Positions 34,870 through 44,059 of a stretch of DNA of 64,000 nt are shown here, piece by piece. Made by a program: the position numbers and the translations under genes. Below the pieces are notes generated by a model. It had not been told where the DNA came from, ran no database searches, and saw only the letters and a list, made by a program, of their open reading frames with translations. This DNA comes from Pseudomonas fluorescens (GTDB lineage: Bacteria; Pseudomonadota; Gammaproteobacteria; Pseudomonadales; Pseudomonadaceae), in contig NZ_MRST01000026.1 in assembly GCF_001902145.1 (NCBI RefSeq), positions 364,342-428,341 on the forward strand. The letters run 5' to 3'. Numbering within the stretch: the first letter of the stretch is position 1; every line of letters begins with the position of its first letter.

Positions 34870-35370
34870 ATTGCGCTGGATTCCTGCGTGAGTCTCGCAC
34901 AAGGATAGCGTAGACAGGTGCGGTGACTGACGTCACAGCGATCCACGCTAAGACTAGCGCGAGCGGCAAAAAGTGCCCTGAGAATGGCACCCAAATTTAC
35001 CCGGACCTGTTCAATAGCGCCCAAGACCCGCTGCCTTCGGGCATCGTCGTAGGGTTCACTGATAAACAATCCGAATACCCCCCTGTTTAATGGATAGTCT
35101 GGTTATGACCGCATCACCCGACTTTGGTGCATTCACAAACTATCAGTCCAACTGTAGACGCTCACTGAGGCGACATTGCTCAATCGTCAAATATCGTTTC
35201 AATAAGTACCTGTCACCAGTCTCGTCCCGGATGCGGTCGGCGGCAAGGCACTTAGCCATCTCTTACACAAATAAAATTGCCGACCACCCGCAGCACCGCC
35301 TCCACGGGCAACCCTGTTATGATCGCCGGCACACCTTCATGCCTCTTTTAAGCAGATCACGAGCGAATCC
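34870..35370. other. Divergent algR-argH intergenic region without algZ
   Basis: These 501 bases separate algR and argH, which are transcribed away from each other, so both promoters must lie here. I see no histidine kinase sequence or recognisable remnant in any frame; the short readings possible (34866-35069 minus and 35090-35374 plus) have no kinase motifs and look non-coding. The central part (35090-35290) is less GC-rich than the flanks. No box could be assigned with confidence. Confidence 0.6.
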
Positions 35371-36765
35371 ATGAGCACCGACAAGACCAACCAGTCCTGG
35401 GGCGGCCGCTTCAGTGAACCCGTCGACGCCTTCGTCGCGCGCTTCACCGCCTCCGTCACCTTCGATCAACGCCTGTACCGCCACGACATCATGGGCTCCA
35501 TCGCCCACGCCACGATGCTGGCCAAGGTCGGCGTGCTGACCGACGCCGAGCGTGACAGCATCATCGACGGCCTGACCACCATCCGCGGTGAGATCGAGGC
35601 AGGGACGTTCGACTGGCGCGTCGACCTCGAAGACGTGCACATGAACATCGAGGCACGCCTCACTGATCGCATCGGCGTGACCGGCAAAAAACTGCACACC
35701 GGCCGTAGCCGTAACGACCAGGTCGCCACCGATATCCGCCTGTGGCTGCGCGATGAGATCGACCTGATCCTGGGCGAAATCACCCGCCTGCAAAAAGGCT
35801 TGCTGGAGCAGGCCGAGCGTGAATCGGACACCATCATGCCCGGCTTCACCCACCTGCAGACCGCACAACCCGTGACCTTCGGCCACCACCTGTTGGCCTG
35901 GTTCGAGATGCTCAGCCGCGACTACGAGCGCCTGGTCGACTGCCGCAAGCGCGCCAACCGTATGCCGCTGGGCAGCGCTGCACTGGCCGGCACCACCTAC
36001 CCGATCGACCGTGAATACACCGCACAGCTGCTGGGCTTTGACGCCGTGGGCGGCAACTCCCTGGACGGCGTGTCAGACCGTGACTTCGCCATCGAATTCT
36101 GCGCCGCCGCCAGCATCGCGATGATGCACCTGTCGCGCTTCTCCGAAGAGCTGGTGCTATGGACCAGCGCGCAATTCCAGTTCATCGACCTGCCGGACCG
36201 CTTCTGCACCGGCAGCTCGATCATGCCGCAAAAGAAAAATCCCGACGTGCCAGAGCTGGTACGTGGCAAGAGCGGCCGGGTATTTGGCGCACTGATGGGC
36301 CTGCTGACCCTGATGAAAGGCCAACCCCTGGCCTACAACAAGGACAATCAGGAAGACAAGGAACCGCTGTTCGACGCCGCCGACACATTGCGCGACTCGC
36401 TGCGTGCCTTTGCCGACATGATCCCGGCGATCAAGCCCAAGCACGCGATCATGCGTGAAGCGGCACTGCGAGGGTTCTCCACCGCGACCGACCTGGCGGA
36501 TTACCTGGTACGGCGCGGCCTGCCGTTCCGTGACTGCCACGAAATCGTCGGCCACGCGGTGAAATATGGCGTGGACACCGGCAAGGACCTGGCGGAAATG
36601 AGCCTGGAAGAACTGCGCCAGTTCAGCGACCAGATCGAGCAGGATGTGTTTGCCGTGCTGACCCTGGAAGGCTCGGTGAACGCCCGTAACCATGTGGGCG
36701 GTACTGCGCCGGCACAGGTCAAAGCAGCGGTCGTGCGCGGCAAGGCATTGCTCGCAAGCCGCTAA
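35371..36765 (+). CDS. argH: Argininosuccinate lyase
   Basis: ArgH cleaves argininosuccinate to arginine and fumarate, the last step of arginine synthesis. The 464-residue enzyme has the fumarase/lyase superfamily signature GSSIMPQKKNPD, the conserved HTGRSRNDQVATD and GFTHLQTAQPVTFGHHLLAW segments with catalytic histidine, and an intact C-terminal domain. The start MSTDKTNQSWGGRFSEP is standard. It is divergent from algR and followed by a REPIN. Confidence 0.98.
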   Translation: MSTDKTNQSWGGRFSEPVDAFVARFTASVTFDQRLYRHDIMGSIAHATMLAKVGVLTDAERDSIIDGLTTIRGEIEAGTFDWRVDLEDVHMNIEARLTDRIGVTGKKLHTGRSRNDQVATDIRLWLRDEIDLILGEITRLQKGLLEQAERESDTIMPGFTHLQTAQPVTFGHHLLAWFEMLSRDYERLVDCRKRANRMPLGSAALAGTTYPIDREYTAQLLGFDAVGGNSLDGVSDRDFAIEFCAAASIAMMHLSRFSEELVLWTSAQFQFIDLPDRFCTGSSIMPQKKNPDVPELVRGKSGRVFGALMGLLTLMKGQPLAYNKDNQEDKEPLFDAADTLRDSLRAFADMIPAIKPKHAIMREAALRGFSTATDLADYLVRRGLPFRDCHEIVGHAVKYGVDTGKDLAEMSLEELRQFSDQIEQDVFAVLTLEGSVNARNHVGGTAPAQVKAAVVRGKALLASR

Positions 36766-36768
36766 AAT

Positions 36769-36857
36769 TGTGGGAGGGGGCTTGCTCCCGAAGGCGGTGG
36801 ATCAGACAAGAAAATCTTAGCTGACCCACCGCCTTCGGGAGCAAGCCCCCTCCCACA
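36769..36857. repeat. REPIN between argH and the GST gene
   Basis: TGTGGGAGGGGGCTTGCTCC and its exact inverse bound an 89-base element, with the inner arms CGAAGGCGGTG / CACCGCCTTCG also complementary. It lies between convergent stop codons. Confidence 0.9.
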
Positions 36858-36861
36858 TTGG

Positions 36862-37521
36862 TTATTTCTTGGCCGCAACCATCGCCATGAATGCCGGCAT
36901 CGCCGCCTGCCTGTCCGCCTCTACCTTCTGCGCATTGGGCATCTCATTCAGGCGCGTCAACAACGCCTTCGCCTGCGGCAACTGCACCAGCAGGTCCAGC
37001 CCAAACAGCTTCTCGCCCACGCCGCAGGCCAGGTTCAGGCTGTACATGAAATACAAATCCGCAATCGTGAAATTCTCCCCCGCCACATAAGGCGCGAACT
37101 TACCGTGCCGACCTAACGTACCGATCCCAAGCAGCAGCTCGGCCTTGGATTTCTCCTTGATCGCCTCCGGCACCGTCATGCCAAAGAAAGCCTCGGCGTA
37201 ACACGCCCGCGCAGGCAGTTCGATGTACAGCTCGATCTCACGGCCCAGCGCCAGCACCTGAGCCCGCGCAAACGGGTCGGCGGGCAGTAGCGCAGGGCCT
37301 TCCTGGGTGTGCTCGAGGTATTCGAGGATGACGCTGGTTTCGTTGATGAACCCCTGCTTCACACCCAGCACCGGCACTTTGCCTCGCGGGCTTACCGCCA
37401 AGGCCTCGGGGGATTGCCCGGCATAAAAAGGTACCTCTTCGAAAGGCAGCCCTTTCTCCAGCAGCGCCAGTTTCACCATGTTGTAGTAGTTGCTGACCGA
37501 AAATCCGTAAAGCTTGAGCAT
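36862..37521 (-). CDS. Glutathione S-transferase family protein
   Basis: This 219-residue cytoplasmic protein has a thioredoxin-fold N-terminal domain (LKLYGFSVSNYYNMVKLALL, SPRGKVPVLGVKQGFINETS with the cis-Pro and the glutathione-contact ETS) and a helical C-terminal domain (GENFTIADLYFMYSLNLACG). It would conjugate or transfer glutathione to an unknown electrophile. The catalytic Ser/Tyr is not certain from sequence alone. It is a single gene convergent with argH. Confidence 0.9.
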   Translation of the reverse strand: MLKLYGFSVSNYYNMVKLALLEKGLPFEEVPFYAGQSPEALAVSPRGKVPVLGVKQGFINETSVILEYLEHTQEGPALLPADPFARAQVLALGREIELYIELPARACYAEAFFGMTVPEAIKEKSKAELLLGIGTLGRHGKFAPYVAGENFTIADLYFMYSLNLACGVGEKLFGLDLLVQLPQAKALLTRLNEMPNAQKVEADRQAAMPAFMAMVAAKK

Positions 37522-37647
37522 CGCAAAGCCTCCAGGCCGGGTGTGGGGTTGGCTGCAAGAGTTATAGATCCTCGGGGGGCACCCTGACCAGCAGCATCAC
37601 CCACCTGAATGGGGGTAGACTGACGCCCTTTCCTTGAGGAGCCTGCC

Positions 37648-37932
37648 ATGAGCGAGCCGACCGATATCGACAACGACGAAGAAGAATTTACCGAGACCAC
37701 GCTGATCGAAGCCATCGAGAACCAGATCGAGAGCGATAACCCGCCAGCGGCCAAGGCTACGTTCAACAAACTGACCCTGGTGGGTTACGAGCGCGAAGAT
37801 ATCCTCAATCTGATGGCTCACGTGCTGGCGTTCGAGATCGACGCCATGCTGGACGAGGACCGCGCCTTCAATACCGAGTGGTATGAAACGGCACTGCGGG
37901 CACTGCCCGAGCTGCCGCCGGAAAAGGAATAA
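37648..37932 (+). CDS. Small acidic conserved hypothetical protein
   Basis: This 94-residue protein begins MSEPTDIDNDEEEFTETTLI and is strongly acidic at both ends (final ELPPEKE). The middle (IESDNPPAAKATFNKLTLVG and ILNLMAHVLAFEIDAMLDED) looks alpha-helical with a Tyr/Glu-rich tail. The ATG has TGAGGAG 7 bases upstream, so translation is likely. I do not recognise the family with certainty; similar short proteins occur in other pseudomonads. It lies between the divergent GST gene and the next small gene. Confidence 0.75.
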   Translation: MSEPTDIDNDEEEFTETTLIEAIENQIESDNPPAAKATFNKLTLVGYEREDILNLMAHVLAFEIDAMLDEDRAFNTEWYETALRALPELPPEKE

Positions 37933-38027
37933 CCCCGGCACGCAGCAACACGCTGGACAGTTCGGCAAAGTGCGTTCACCTTATGGCCTGCTAGCCTCTA
38001 ATAAATTTTAGAAAGTCTGGAGTCCTT

Positions 38028-38282
38028 ATGTCGTATACCCCTGAGTTGGTTGCCGAACTGGAAATCCTTGTACTCTTCCCCTTGGACAGCACCAAGGAAG
38101 GCTTGAAAGTCCATCAGACTGCCGCCCCTACTGCCATCGCCGCTGCCAAGCGCCTCCATGCCAAAGGGCTGATCGACCAACCGGACGGGGGCTACCTGAC
38201 AAGCCTTGGCCGGGACGCTGCCGAGCAAGCCCAAACCCTGCTGACCATCCTCACCACTGCCAGCACCAAAGAAGCCGCCTGA
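38028..38282 (+). CDS. TIGR02647 family protein
   Basis: This 84-residue protein is built around a predicted winged-helix-like core: MSYTPELVAELEILVLFPLD, then TAIAAAKRLHAKGLIDQPDG and GYLTSLGRDAAEQAQTLL. It matches the conserved hypothetical family TIGR02647 of pseudomonads and related marine bacteria. The final segment resembles the wing of MarR-like proteins, so DNA binding is conceivable but unproven. The start has TGGAG upstream. Function unknown. Confidence 0.82.
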   Translation: MSYTPELVAELEILVLFPLDSTKEGLKVHQTAAPTAIAAAKRLHAKGLIDQPDGGYLTSLGRDAAEQAQTLLTILTTASTKEAA

Positions 38283-38452
38283 TACCTGATTACCGCCCAT
38301 GGAGTCCGCCGCCTGCGGATTCCGCGGGCATTGCTGCGCCGCATACAGAATTCTGACGCCAAAGAGCCATTTCCCTCTAAAACTCCTACTCTACTGTCTG
38401 TAAACTCCTGCATGGCCGCCCGCGTCGGGCCCTGCGAGCCAACGAGTTCGAC

Positions 38453-41293
38453 ATGACCCGCACCCATGAAATCCGCCCCGATCTGGACGAAGGCATCGAC
38501 CGCAAGGTGCTGACCCAACTGCGCGCGCGTTTCATGACCCTCAATCAAGGCCGCATGGCCCGGGCCGTCGAGGGGCTGACGCCGCGCCAGCAAAGCGTGC
38601 TGGCCTTGTTGCCGCTGTTTTTCCACGTCAATCACCCGCTCTTGCCGGGCTATGTCTCTAGCAGCACGCCGGCCGGGCTGTCGAATTTCGAACCGGACGC
38701 CCAGGTCCTGGCCGATGCCCAGCGCCTGACCCGCTCGTTCTCCTATAAACCCCGCCACGGCAACCCGCCTCGGCCGATCCACGGTTTGTTCCTGATGGGC
38801 AGCCTTGGCACGCTGGCACAGGCCGACCAAAGCGACATGGACGTGTGGGTGTGCCACGCTCCCGACCTGAGCGAAACCGAGCTGGCCGAGCTGCGCAAAA
38901 AGTGCCAACTGCTGGAAGCCTGGGCCTTGGGCATGGGCGCCGAGGCGCATTTCTTCCTGATCGACCCGACGCGCTTTGTGTTGGGTGATCGCGATACGCA
39001 ACTGAGCTCCGACGACTGCGGCACCACCCAGCACTACCTGCTGTTGGATGAGTTCTATCGCACCGCGATCTGGCTGGCCGGGCGCACGCCCATCTGGTGG
39101 CTGGTGCCGGTCTACGAAGAAAGCCGCTACGCCGAATTTACTCACACTCTGGTATCCAAGCGTTTTATTCGCGCCGATGAAACCCTCGACCTCGGCCATC
39201 TGGCTCATATTCCTCCGGGGGAGTTTATTGGTGCCGGGCTGTGGCAACTGTTCAAGGGCATCGAGTCGCCCTACAAGTCGGTGCTCAAGCTGCTGCTGAC
39301 TGAGGTCTACGCCAGCGAACACCCGAACGTGCACTGCCTGAGCCTGCGCTTCAAACAGGCGGTGTTCAGCCATCAGGTAGACCTGGATGAGCTGGATCCG
39401 TACATCATGGTCTACCGCCGTATCGAGGAATACCTCAAGGCCCGCAACGAGCTGGAGCGCCTGGAACTGGTGCGGCGCAGCCTGTACCTGAAGGTCAACC
39501 GCAAGCTCAGCGCCGGCCAGCGCACCGCCGGTTGGCAACGGCAGCTGCTGGAACGCCTGGCGCATGAATGGGGTTGGGACACGCGCCAACTGGCCCTGCT
39601 GGACAGCCGCAGCCAATGGAAAGTGCGCCAGGTCGCCTCCGAGCGCCGCGCCCTAGTCAATGAGTTGAACTACAGCTACCGCTTCCTCACCCAGTTCACC
39701 CGCAGCGAACAGACCGCAAGCGCGGTCAATAAGCGCGAACTCAATGTACTGGGCCGCCGCTTGTACGCGGCGTTCGAGCGCAAGGCCGGCAAGGTCGAGT
39801 TCATCAACCCCGGCATCGCCCCAGACCTGGCCGAAGATACCTTGACCCTGGTGCAGTCGCCCAACCGCAAGGAGCCGGGCCAACACCATTGGGGCCTGTA
39901 TAACGGCAACCTTACCGCTCTCGAATGGGAACACTTTGCACCGATCAAACGCAGCCGCGACCTGCTGGAAATGCTCACCTGGTGCCATCGCAACGGCGTG
40001 ATCGACAGCAGCACCCGCCTGGCGCTGCACCCCGGCACCAGCGACATGACCGAGTTCGAGCTGTTCAACCTGCTGGGCAGCCTGCAACAGACCATCACCC
40101 TGCCCCTGTCCAGTGTCGACGAGGTCCGCTTGCTGCGACCGGCAGTGCCAGAAGAGGTGCTGCTGCTGATCAACGTCGGGGTTGACCCGCTCAAGCATCA
40201 TCGCGACCTGAATATCCTGATGACCACGGAGCGCACCGACTCCCTGAGCTATGCCGGCGTACGCGACAACCTGGTGCTGACCCTGGACCAAGTCACACTC
40301 AACAGCTGGAACGAGGTGATGGTCAGCCGCTATGACGGCCCACACGCCCTGCTCGACTGCCTGCGCGACTACCTCAACCAACTGCCATCAAACCATCTGC
40401 CACGCCTGCGAGTGCGTTGTTTTTGTCACAACCGGGCACAGTTCATTGCCCAGCGGGTGGAAGAGGTATTCGACACCGCGCAGCATCTGCTGCTCGGCCA
40501 GGGCAATCATCGCTACCTGCTCCAGGTGCAGCAGCATTATCACGTCATGGAACTGGTACCGGGCCAAGCCACCCATGTATCACTGCCGACTCAGGACGCG
40601 CTGATCGCCTACCTCAGCGAGGAGCTGGCCAGCTACAGCCCGTGGCACCTGGACGCCATGGCCTTGGAAGACCACGACCTGGCGCTGCTGCTGCCCATGG
40701 GCCAAGCCGAGTGTGTGCAGGTGTTCTACCGGGTCAATGAAGGCTTCGCCGACGTCTATGTGCTCGACGAATTCAACGCGCTCTGGCAACAGCGCTTGCC
40801 GTTTCATGATGAGCAAAGCCTCTTGGCCCCGCTGCAACGCTTTGTGCAATCGATCCTGTACCGCCGGGAAGCGCTAGCGTCTCTGGACACCCAGCAACCC
40901 GCGGGCGAGGTACAGATCCTGTACTACCAACTGTTGCCATCGGGCAACGGCCGGGCGCGGGGTGTGGAGCCACGGCCGGCCCCGCAAGACCCGGCCAACA
41001 AGGCGTTTTATGACGTGCAGGCCATCATCGGTAAAGGCGCGCCAGGCCAGGTAGGGATCACCCTGTACTGTAATCAGCGGGAGTTTTCCGAACTGGAATT
41101 TGGCGACCAGCTGTTTGCAGTGGTCGCCCGGGAGATCGTCGGGCAACGTCGGGAAACCGAGCGTTACCGCTGCTATATCACTGATCTGGATCTGTCGGGA
41201 CTGCTCGGTGATGTGCAAAGCCCAAGCAATCTGTACCTGCGCTATAAAGCCGAACTGGAACAGTCGCTCAATGCGGCCTTGGATCAGGTTTAG
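38453..41293 (+). CDS. cyaA: Class I adenylate cyclase
   Basis: CyaA makes cAMP for Vfr/CRP-type regulation. The 946-residue protein begins with an N-terminal catalytic domain whose nucleotidyltransferase motif reads GSLGTLAQADQSDMDVWV, followed by the long regulatory C-terminal part typical of class I enzymes (E. coli CyaA is somewhat shorter). The start MTRTHEIRPDLDEGIDRKVL is used. The stop overlaps that of the convergent rnk gene by 4 bases. It keeps its Pseudomonas position near rnk, cyaY and lysA. Confidence 0.96.
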   Translation: MTRTHEIRPDLDEGIDRKVLTQLRARFMTLNQGRMARAVEGLTPRQQSVLALLPLFFHVNHPLLPGYVSSSTPAGLSNFEPDAQVLADAQRLTRSFSYKPRHGNPPRPIHGLFLMGSLGTLAQADQSDMDVWVCHAPDLSETELAELRKKCQLLEAWALGMGAEAHFFLIDPTRFVLGDRDTQLSSDDCGTTQHYLLLDEFYRTAIWLAGRTPIWWLVPVYEESRYAEFTHTLVSKRFIRADETLDLGHLAHIPPGEFIGAGLWQLFKGIESPYKSVLKLLLTEVYASEHPNVHCLSLRFKQAVFSHQVDLDELDPYIMVYRRIEEYLKARNELERLELVRRSLYLKVNRKLSAGQRTAGWQRQLLERLAHEWGWDTRQLALLDSRSQWKVRQVASERRALVNELNYSYRFLTQFTRSEQTASAVNKRELNVLGRRLYAAFERKAGKVEFINPGIAPDLAEDTLTLVQSPNRKEPGQHHWGLYNGNLTALEWEHFAPIKRSRDLLEMLTWCHRNGVIDSSTRLALHPGTSDMTEFELFNLLGSLQQTITLPLSSVDEVRLLRPAVPEEVLLLINVGVDPLKHHRDLNILMTTERTDSLSYAGVRDNLVLTLDQVTLNSWNEVMVSRYDGPHALLDCLRDYLNQLPSNHLPRLRVRCFCHNRAQFIAQRVEEVFDTAQHLLLGQGNHRYLLQVQQHYHVMELVPGQATHVSLPTQDALIAYLSEELASYSPWHLDAMALEDHDLALLLPMGQAECVQVFYRVNEGFADVYVLDEFNALWQQRLPFHDEQSLLAPLQRFVQSILYRREALASLDTQQPAGEVQILYYQLLPSGNGRARGVEPRPAPQDPANKAFYDVQAIIGKGAPGQVGITLYCNQREFSELEFGDQLFAVVAREIVGQRRETERYRCYITDLDLSGLLGDVQSPSNLYLRYKAELEQSLNAALDQV

Positions 41294-41703
41294 AGCGGGA
41301 AGGCGCCGCCATCTTTGGGCTGGCCTTCGACGCTGAGCAATTCCAGCTTAAGGGTCTTGCCGCCTGGCGCCGGCCAGTCGATGTGCTGGCCCACTTGCAG
41401 GCCAAGCAATGCGCTGCCCACGGGCGCCATGATCGAAATCTTGCCTTCGTCTGCGTTCGCATCCTTGGGGTAGACCAGCGTCAGGTGATAGTCCTTGCCG
41501 CTGCTTTGTTCACGGCAATGCACGCTGGAATTCATGGTCACGACACCCGCAGGCACTTCATCGTGACCAACCACGTCTTCGGCGCGGTCGAGTTCGGCTT
41601 GCAACGCTCGGGCGCCGGGAAACTCGTCGCCCAAGCGGTCGATCAGTTGCTCCAGACGCTGCACGTCAAGACGGGTAAGAATGATGGACGGTGCGGTGGT
41701 CAT
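41290..41703 (-). CDS. rnk: Regulator of nucleoside diphosphate kinase
   Basis: Rnk is a GreA/B-fold RNA polymerase-binding protein that affects Ndk levels. At 137 residues it has the N-terminal coiled coil (LDVQRLEQLIDRLGDEFPGA) and the C-terminal GreA/B-like domain (YHLTLVYPKDANADEGKISI, APVGSALLGLQVGQHIDWPA). No acidic transcript-cleavage tip is expected in this family. It is convergent with cyaA, with a 4-base overlap. Confidence 0.94.
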   Translation of the reverse strand: MTTAPSIILTRLDVQRLEQLIDRLGDEFPGARALQAELDRAEDVVGHDEVPAGVVTMNSSVHCREQSSGKDYHLTLVYPKDANADEGKISIMAPVGSALLGLQVGQHIDWPAPGGKTLKLELLSVEGQPKDGGAFPL

Positions 41704-41741
41704 GATTCAGGCGGACTCCTTTTTTCTCCACAGAAAAGCAA

Positions 41742-41766
41742 AACCCCGCCAGGAAAAGGCGGGGTT
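41742..41766 (-). terminator. Terminator after the cyaY-DUF1289 pair
   Basis: AACCCCGCC and GGCGGGGTT separated by 7 bases, with an A-rich run to the left (T-rich on the minus strand), form a hairpin downstream of the leftward DUF1289 gene and upstream of rnk. Confidence 0.75.
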
Positions 41767-41834
41767 CTCACGGACCTCAATGAATGGAGGCGTATCCGGA
41801 CACTACCACAGCGACACAAATAAACAAGATGGCC

Positions 41835-42056
41835 TCAGCTGTGGCGCCTGCGCAGCTCGGCCTCAGTGCAGATCACGCGACGCCTGGCATCGTCGGCAGA
41901 ACGCCATTCCCGGATGTCTTCCACGTGGCGCAAGCAACCCAGGCAGACTTTTTGCTCGTCCAGGCGACACAAACTGATACAAGGTGACGGCACCGCCGGG
42001 CTGACATTGCTGAACAGCGGCTTGGGCGGGCGTACGGCTACAGGCTCACTCACCAT
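41835..42056 (-). CDS. DUF1289 domain-containing protein
   Basis: This 73-residue protein has the cysteine-rich DUF1289 core SPCISLCRLDEQKVCLGCLR followed by HVEDIREW. The four cysteines probably bind a metal. Its ATG overlaps the cyaY stop by one base (TGATG), so it is translationally coupled to the frataxin gene, hinting at a role near iron metabolism; no function is established. Confidence 0.9.
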   Translation of the reverse strand: MVSEPVAVRPPKPLFSNVSPAVPSPCISLCRLDEQKVCLGCLRHVEDIREWRSADDARRRVICTEAELRRRHS

Positions 42057-42388
42057 CAGATCTCGTCGAAATCCAGCTCGACGCCGGCGTATTCCTGAAC
42101 CAGGCGCATGAGCATCTCACCCAGCAACTCTTCACTCTTGTCGCACTGCCATTTGCCGCTTTCTTCGTCGTAGTCGAAGTGAACGCCACCGGAGCGCGCC
42201 GCCAGCCACAACTGACGCAGCGGCTCCTGGCGACTGAAGATCAATTGCTGGCCAGTCTCGAACTTGACGGTCAGCACACCGGCCGAGTTTTCCAGATCCA
42301 CATCCAGGCCGCTATCGTCGAAAATATCTTCCAGCCCCTGCTGGGTAGCATCCACCAGGTCGTGAAAACGGGCTTCGGTCAAACTCAT
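42056..42388 (-). CDS. cyaY: Iron donor protein CyaY (frataxin)
   Basis: CyaY binds iron and regulates iron-sulfur cluster assembly on IscS/IscU. The 110-residue protein has the acidic first helix (DLVDATQQGLEDIFDDSGLD), the beta-sheet motifs GVLTVKFETGQQLIFSRQEP and LWLAARSGGVHFDY, and a final helix. It is divergent from lptM/lysA and precedes DUF1289 in an operon ended by the hairpin at 41742-41766. Confidence 0.95.
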   Translation of the reverse strand: MSLTEARFHDLVDATQQGLEDIFDDSGLDVDLENSAGVLTVKFETGQQLIFSRQEPLRQLWLAARSGGVHFDYDEESGKWQCDKSEELLGEMLMRLVQEYAGVELDFDEI

Positions 42389-42626
42389 TGTGGCAACCTC
42401 AAAAGTGTCTGGTTTTGCTCAAGCGCCGCACGATACGGGCGAGCTTCGCCGATTGCAAAGGATACTGATTTCATCACGGATGACGGTACGAAATATCCCC
42501 AGGCATCGTAGCCTGCTTCCCTACCGTCTCGGCAAACCCCCGCCGGACGGGTGGTGCGGCGCATAGGCAAGCTGGCGGGTGGTCGGTATACTCGGGCGCA
42601 ATTAATGCATATTCAAGGATTTCGCC

Positions 42627-42794
42627 ATGAAGCGCCTGATCTCTTCCCTTGCTGCGCTCGTCGCGGTCGCTTGCCTCGTTAGTGCCTGTGGCCAGAAAGG
42701 CCCGTTGTACCTGCCGGATGACAGCAAAGATCCAAACGAACAGGCGCAATCGTCGCAAAAGCCGTCAAAAGCCCATAAGCACGACACCTACTAA
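42627..42794 (+). CDS. lptM: Small lipoprotein LptM (YifL/LppL)
   Basis: This is a 55-residue prolipoprotein with signal MKRLISSLAALVAVACLVSA and lipobox LVSAC giving a lipidated Cys21; the mature start CGQKGPLYLPDD is the family hallmark. In E. coli LptM helps mature the LptD LPS translocon by assisting disulfide formation. The ATG at 42627 follows an AAGGA sequence. It lies 14 bases before lysA, the conserved arrangement in pseudomonads, where it is called lppL. Confidence 0.93.
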   Translation: MKRLISSLAALVAVACLVSACGQKGPLYLPDDSKDPNEQAQSSQKPSKAHKHDTY

Positions 42795-42808
42795 GTTAAG
42801 GGAACCTT

Positions 42809-44056
42809 ATGGACGCTTTTAACTACCGGGACGGCGAGCTGTTCGCGGAAGGCGTGGCCTTGTCCGCGATTGCCCAGCGCTTCGGCACCCCGACCTATGT
42901 GTACTCGCGTGCGCATATCGAAGCTCAATACCGCTCGTTCACCGACGCCCTAGACGGCGTGCCGCACCTGGTGTGCTACGCAGTCAAGGCCAACTCCAAC
43001 CTGGGTGTACTCAATGTCCTGGCGCGTCTTGGCGCTGGTTTTGACATCGTGTCCCGTGGCGAGCTGGAACGCGTACTGGCCGCCGGCGGCCAGGCGGACA
43101 AAATCGTCTTCTCCGGCGTCGGCAAGAGCCGCGAAGACATGCGCCGCGCCCTGGAAGTCGGCGTGCATTGCTTCAACGTCGAATCCACCGACGAGCTGGA
43201 ACGCTTGCAAATGGTCGCCGCCGAGATGGGCGTGCGTGCGCCGATCTCACTGCGCGTCAATCCGGATGTCGACGCCGGCACCCACCCGTACATCTCCACC
43301 GGTCTCAAAGAGAACAAGTTCGGCATTGCCATCGCCGACGCCGAGGACGTGTACATCCGCGCCGCCCAACTGCCGAACCTGGAAGTGCTGGGTGTCGACT
43401 GCCATATCGGCTCGCAACTGACCACCCTGCCACCGTTCCTGGATGCCCTCGACCGCCTGCTGGCCTTGATCGACCGCCTGGGCGAGTGTGGCATCTACCT
43501 GCACCACATCGACCTCGGTGGTGGCGTGGGCGTGCGTTATCGCGATGAAGAGCCGCCGCTGATTGCCGACTATATCCAGGCCGTGCGCGAACGCATCGAA
43601 GGCCGCGACCTGACGCTGATGTTCGAGCCAGGCCGCTACATCGTCGCCAACGCTGGCGTGCTGCTGACCCAGGTCGAGTACCTCAAGCACACCGAGCACA
43701 AGGATTTCGCCATCGTCGATGCGGCGATGAACGACCTGATCCGCCCGGCGCTGTACCAGGCCTGGATGGATGTCACCGCCGTGACGCCGCGCACAAGCGA
43801 CTCCCGCGCCTATGACATCGTCGGGCCCATCTGCGAGACCGGCGACTTTCTCGCCAAGGATCGTGAGTTGGCGCTTGAAGAAGGTGATCTGCTGGCCGTG
43901 CATTCGGCCGGTGCCTACGGGTTTGTCATGAGTTCCAACTACAACACCCGCGGGCGCACCGCCGAGGTGCTGGTGGACGGTGATCAAGCATTTGAAGTGC
44001 GTCGCCGCGAGACGGTAGCCGAGTTGTATGCTGGCGAAAGCCTGCTGCCGGAGTAA
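42809..44056 (+). CDS. lysA: Diaminopimelate decarboxylase
   Basis: LysA converts meso-diaminopimelate to lysine using PLP. The 415-residue enzyme has the PLP lysine K60 in CYAVKANSNLG, the H/G-rich barrel motifs DCHIGSQLTTL and LGGGVGVRY, EPGRYIVANAGVLLTQ, and the second-subunit cysteine region GPICETGDFLAKDR. It is the second gene of lptM-lysA-dapF-DUF484-xerC-HAD, a compact rightward operon. Confidence 0.98.
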   Translation: MDAFNYRDGELFAEGVALSAIAQRFGTPTYVYSRAHIEAQYRSFTDALDGVPHLVCYAVKANSNLGVLNVLARLGAGFDIVSRGELERVLAAGGQADKIVFSGVGKSREDMRRALEVGVHCFNVESTDELERLQMVAAEMGVRAPISLRVNPDVDAGTHPYISTGLKENKFGIAIADAEDVYIRAAQLPNLEVLGVDCHIGSQLTTLPPFLDALDRLLALIDRLGECGIYLHHIDLGGGVGVRYRDEEPPLIADYIQAVRERIEGRDLTLMFEPGRYIVANAGVLLTQVEYLKHTEHKDFAIVDAAMNDLIRPALYQAWMDVTAVTPRTSDSRAYDIVGPICETGDFLAKDRELALEEGDLLAVHSAGAYGFVMSSNYNTRGRTAEVLVDGDQAFEVRRRETVAELYAGESLLPE

Positions 44057-44059
44057 GCC

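Noticed and set aside
34866..35374. Two short reading frames in the algR-argH gap as possible algZ remnants
   Set aside because: Neither contains histidine kinase boxes or membrane helices, and both have Arg/Ser-rich composition typical of non-coding frames.
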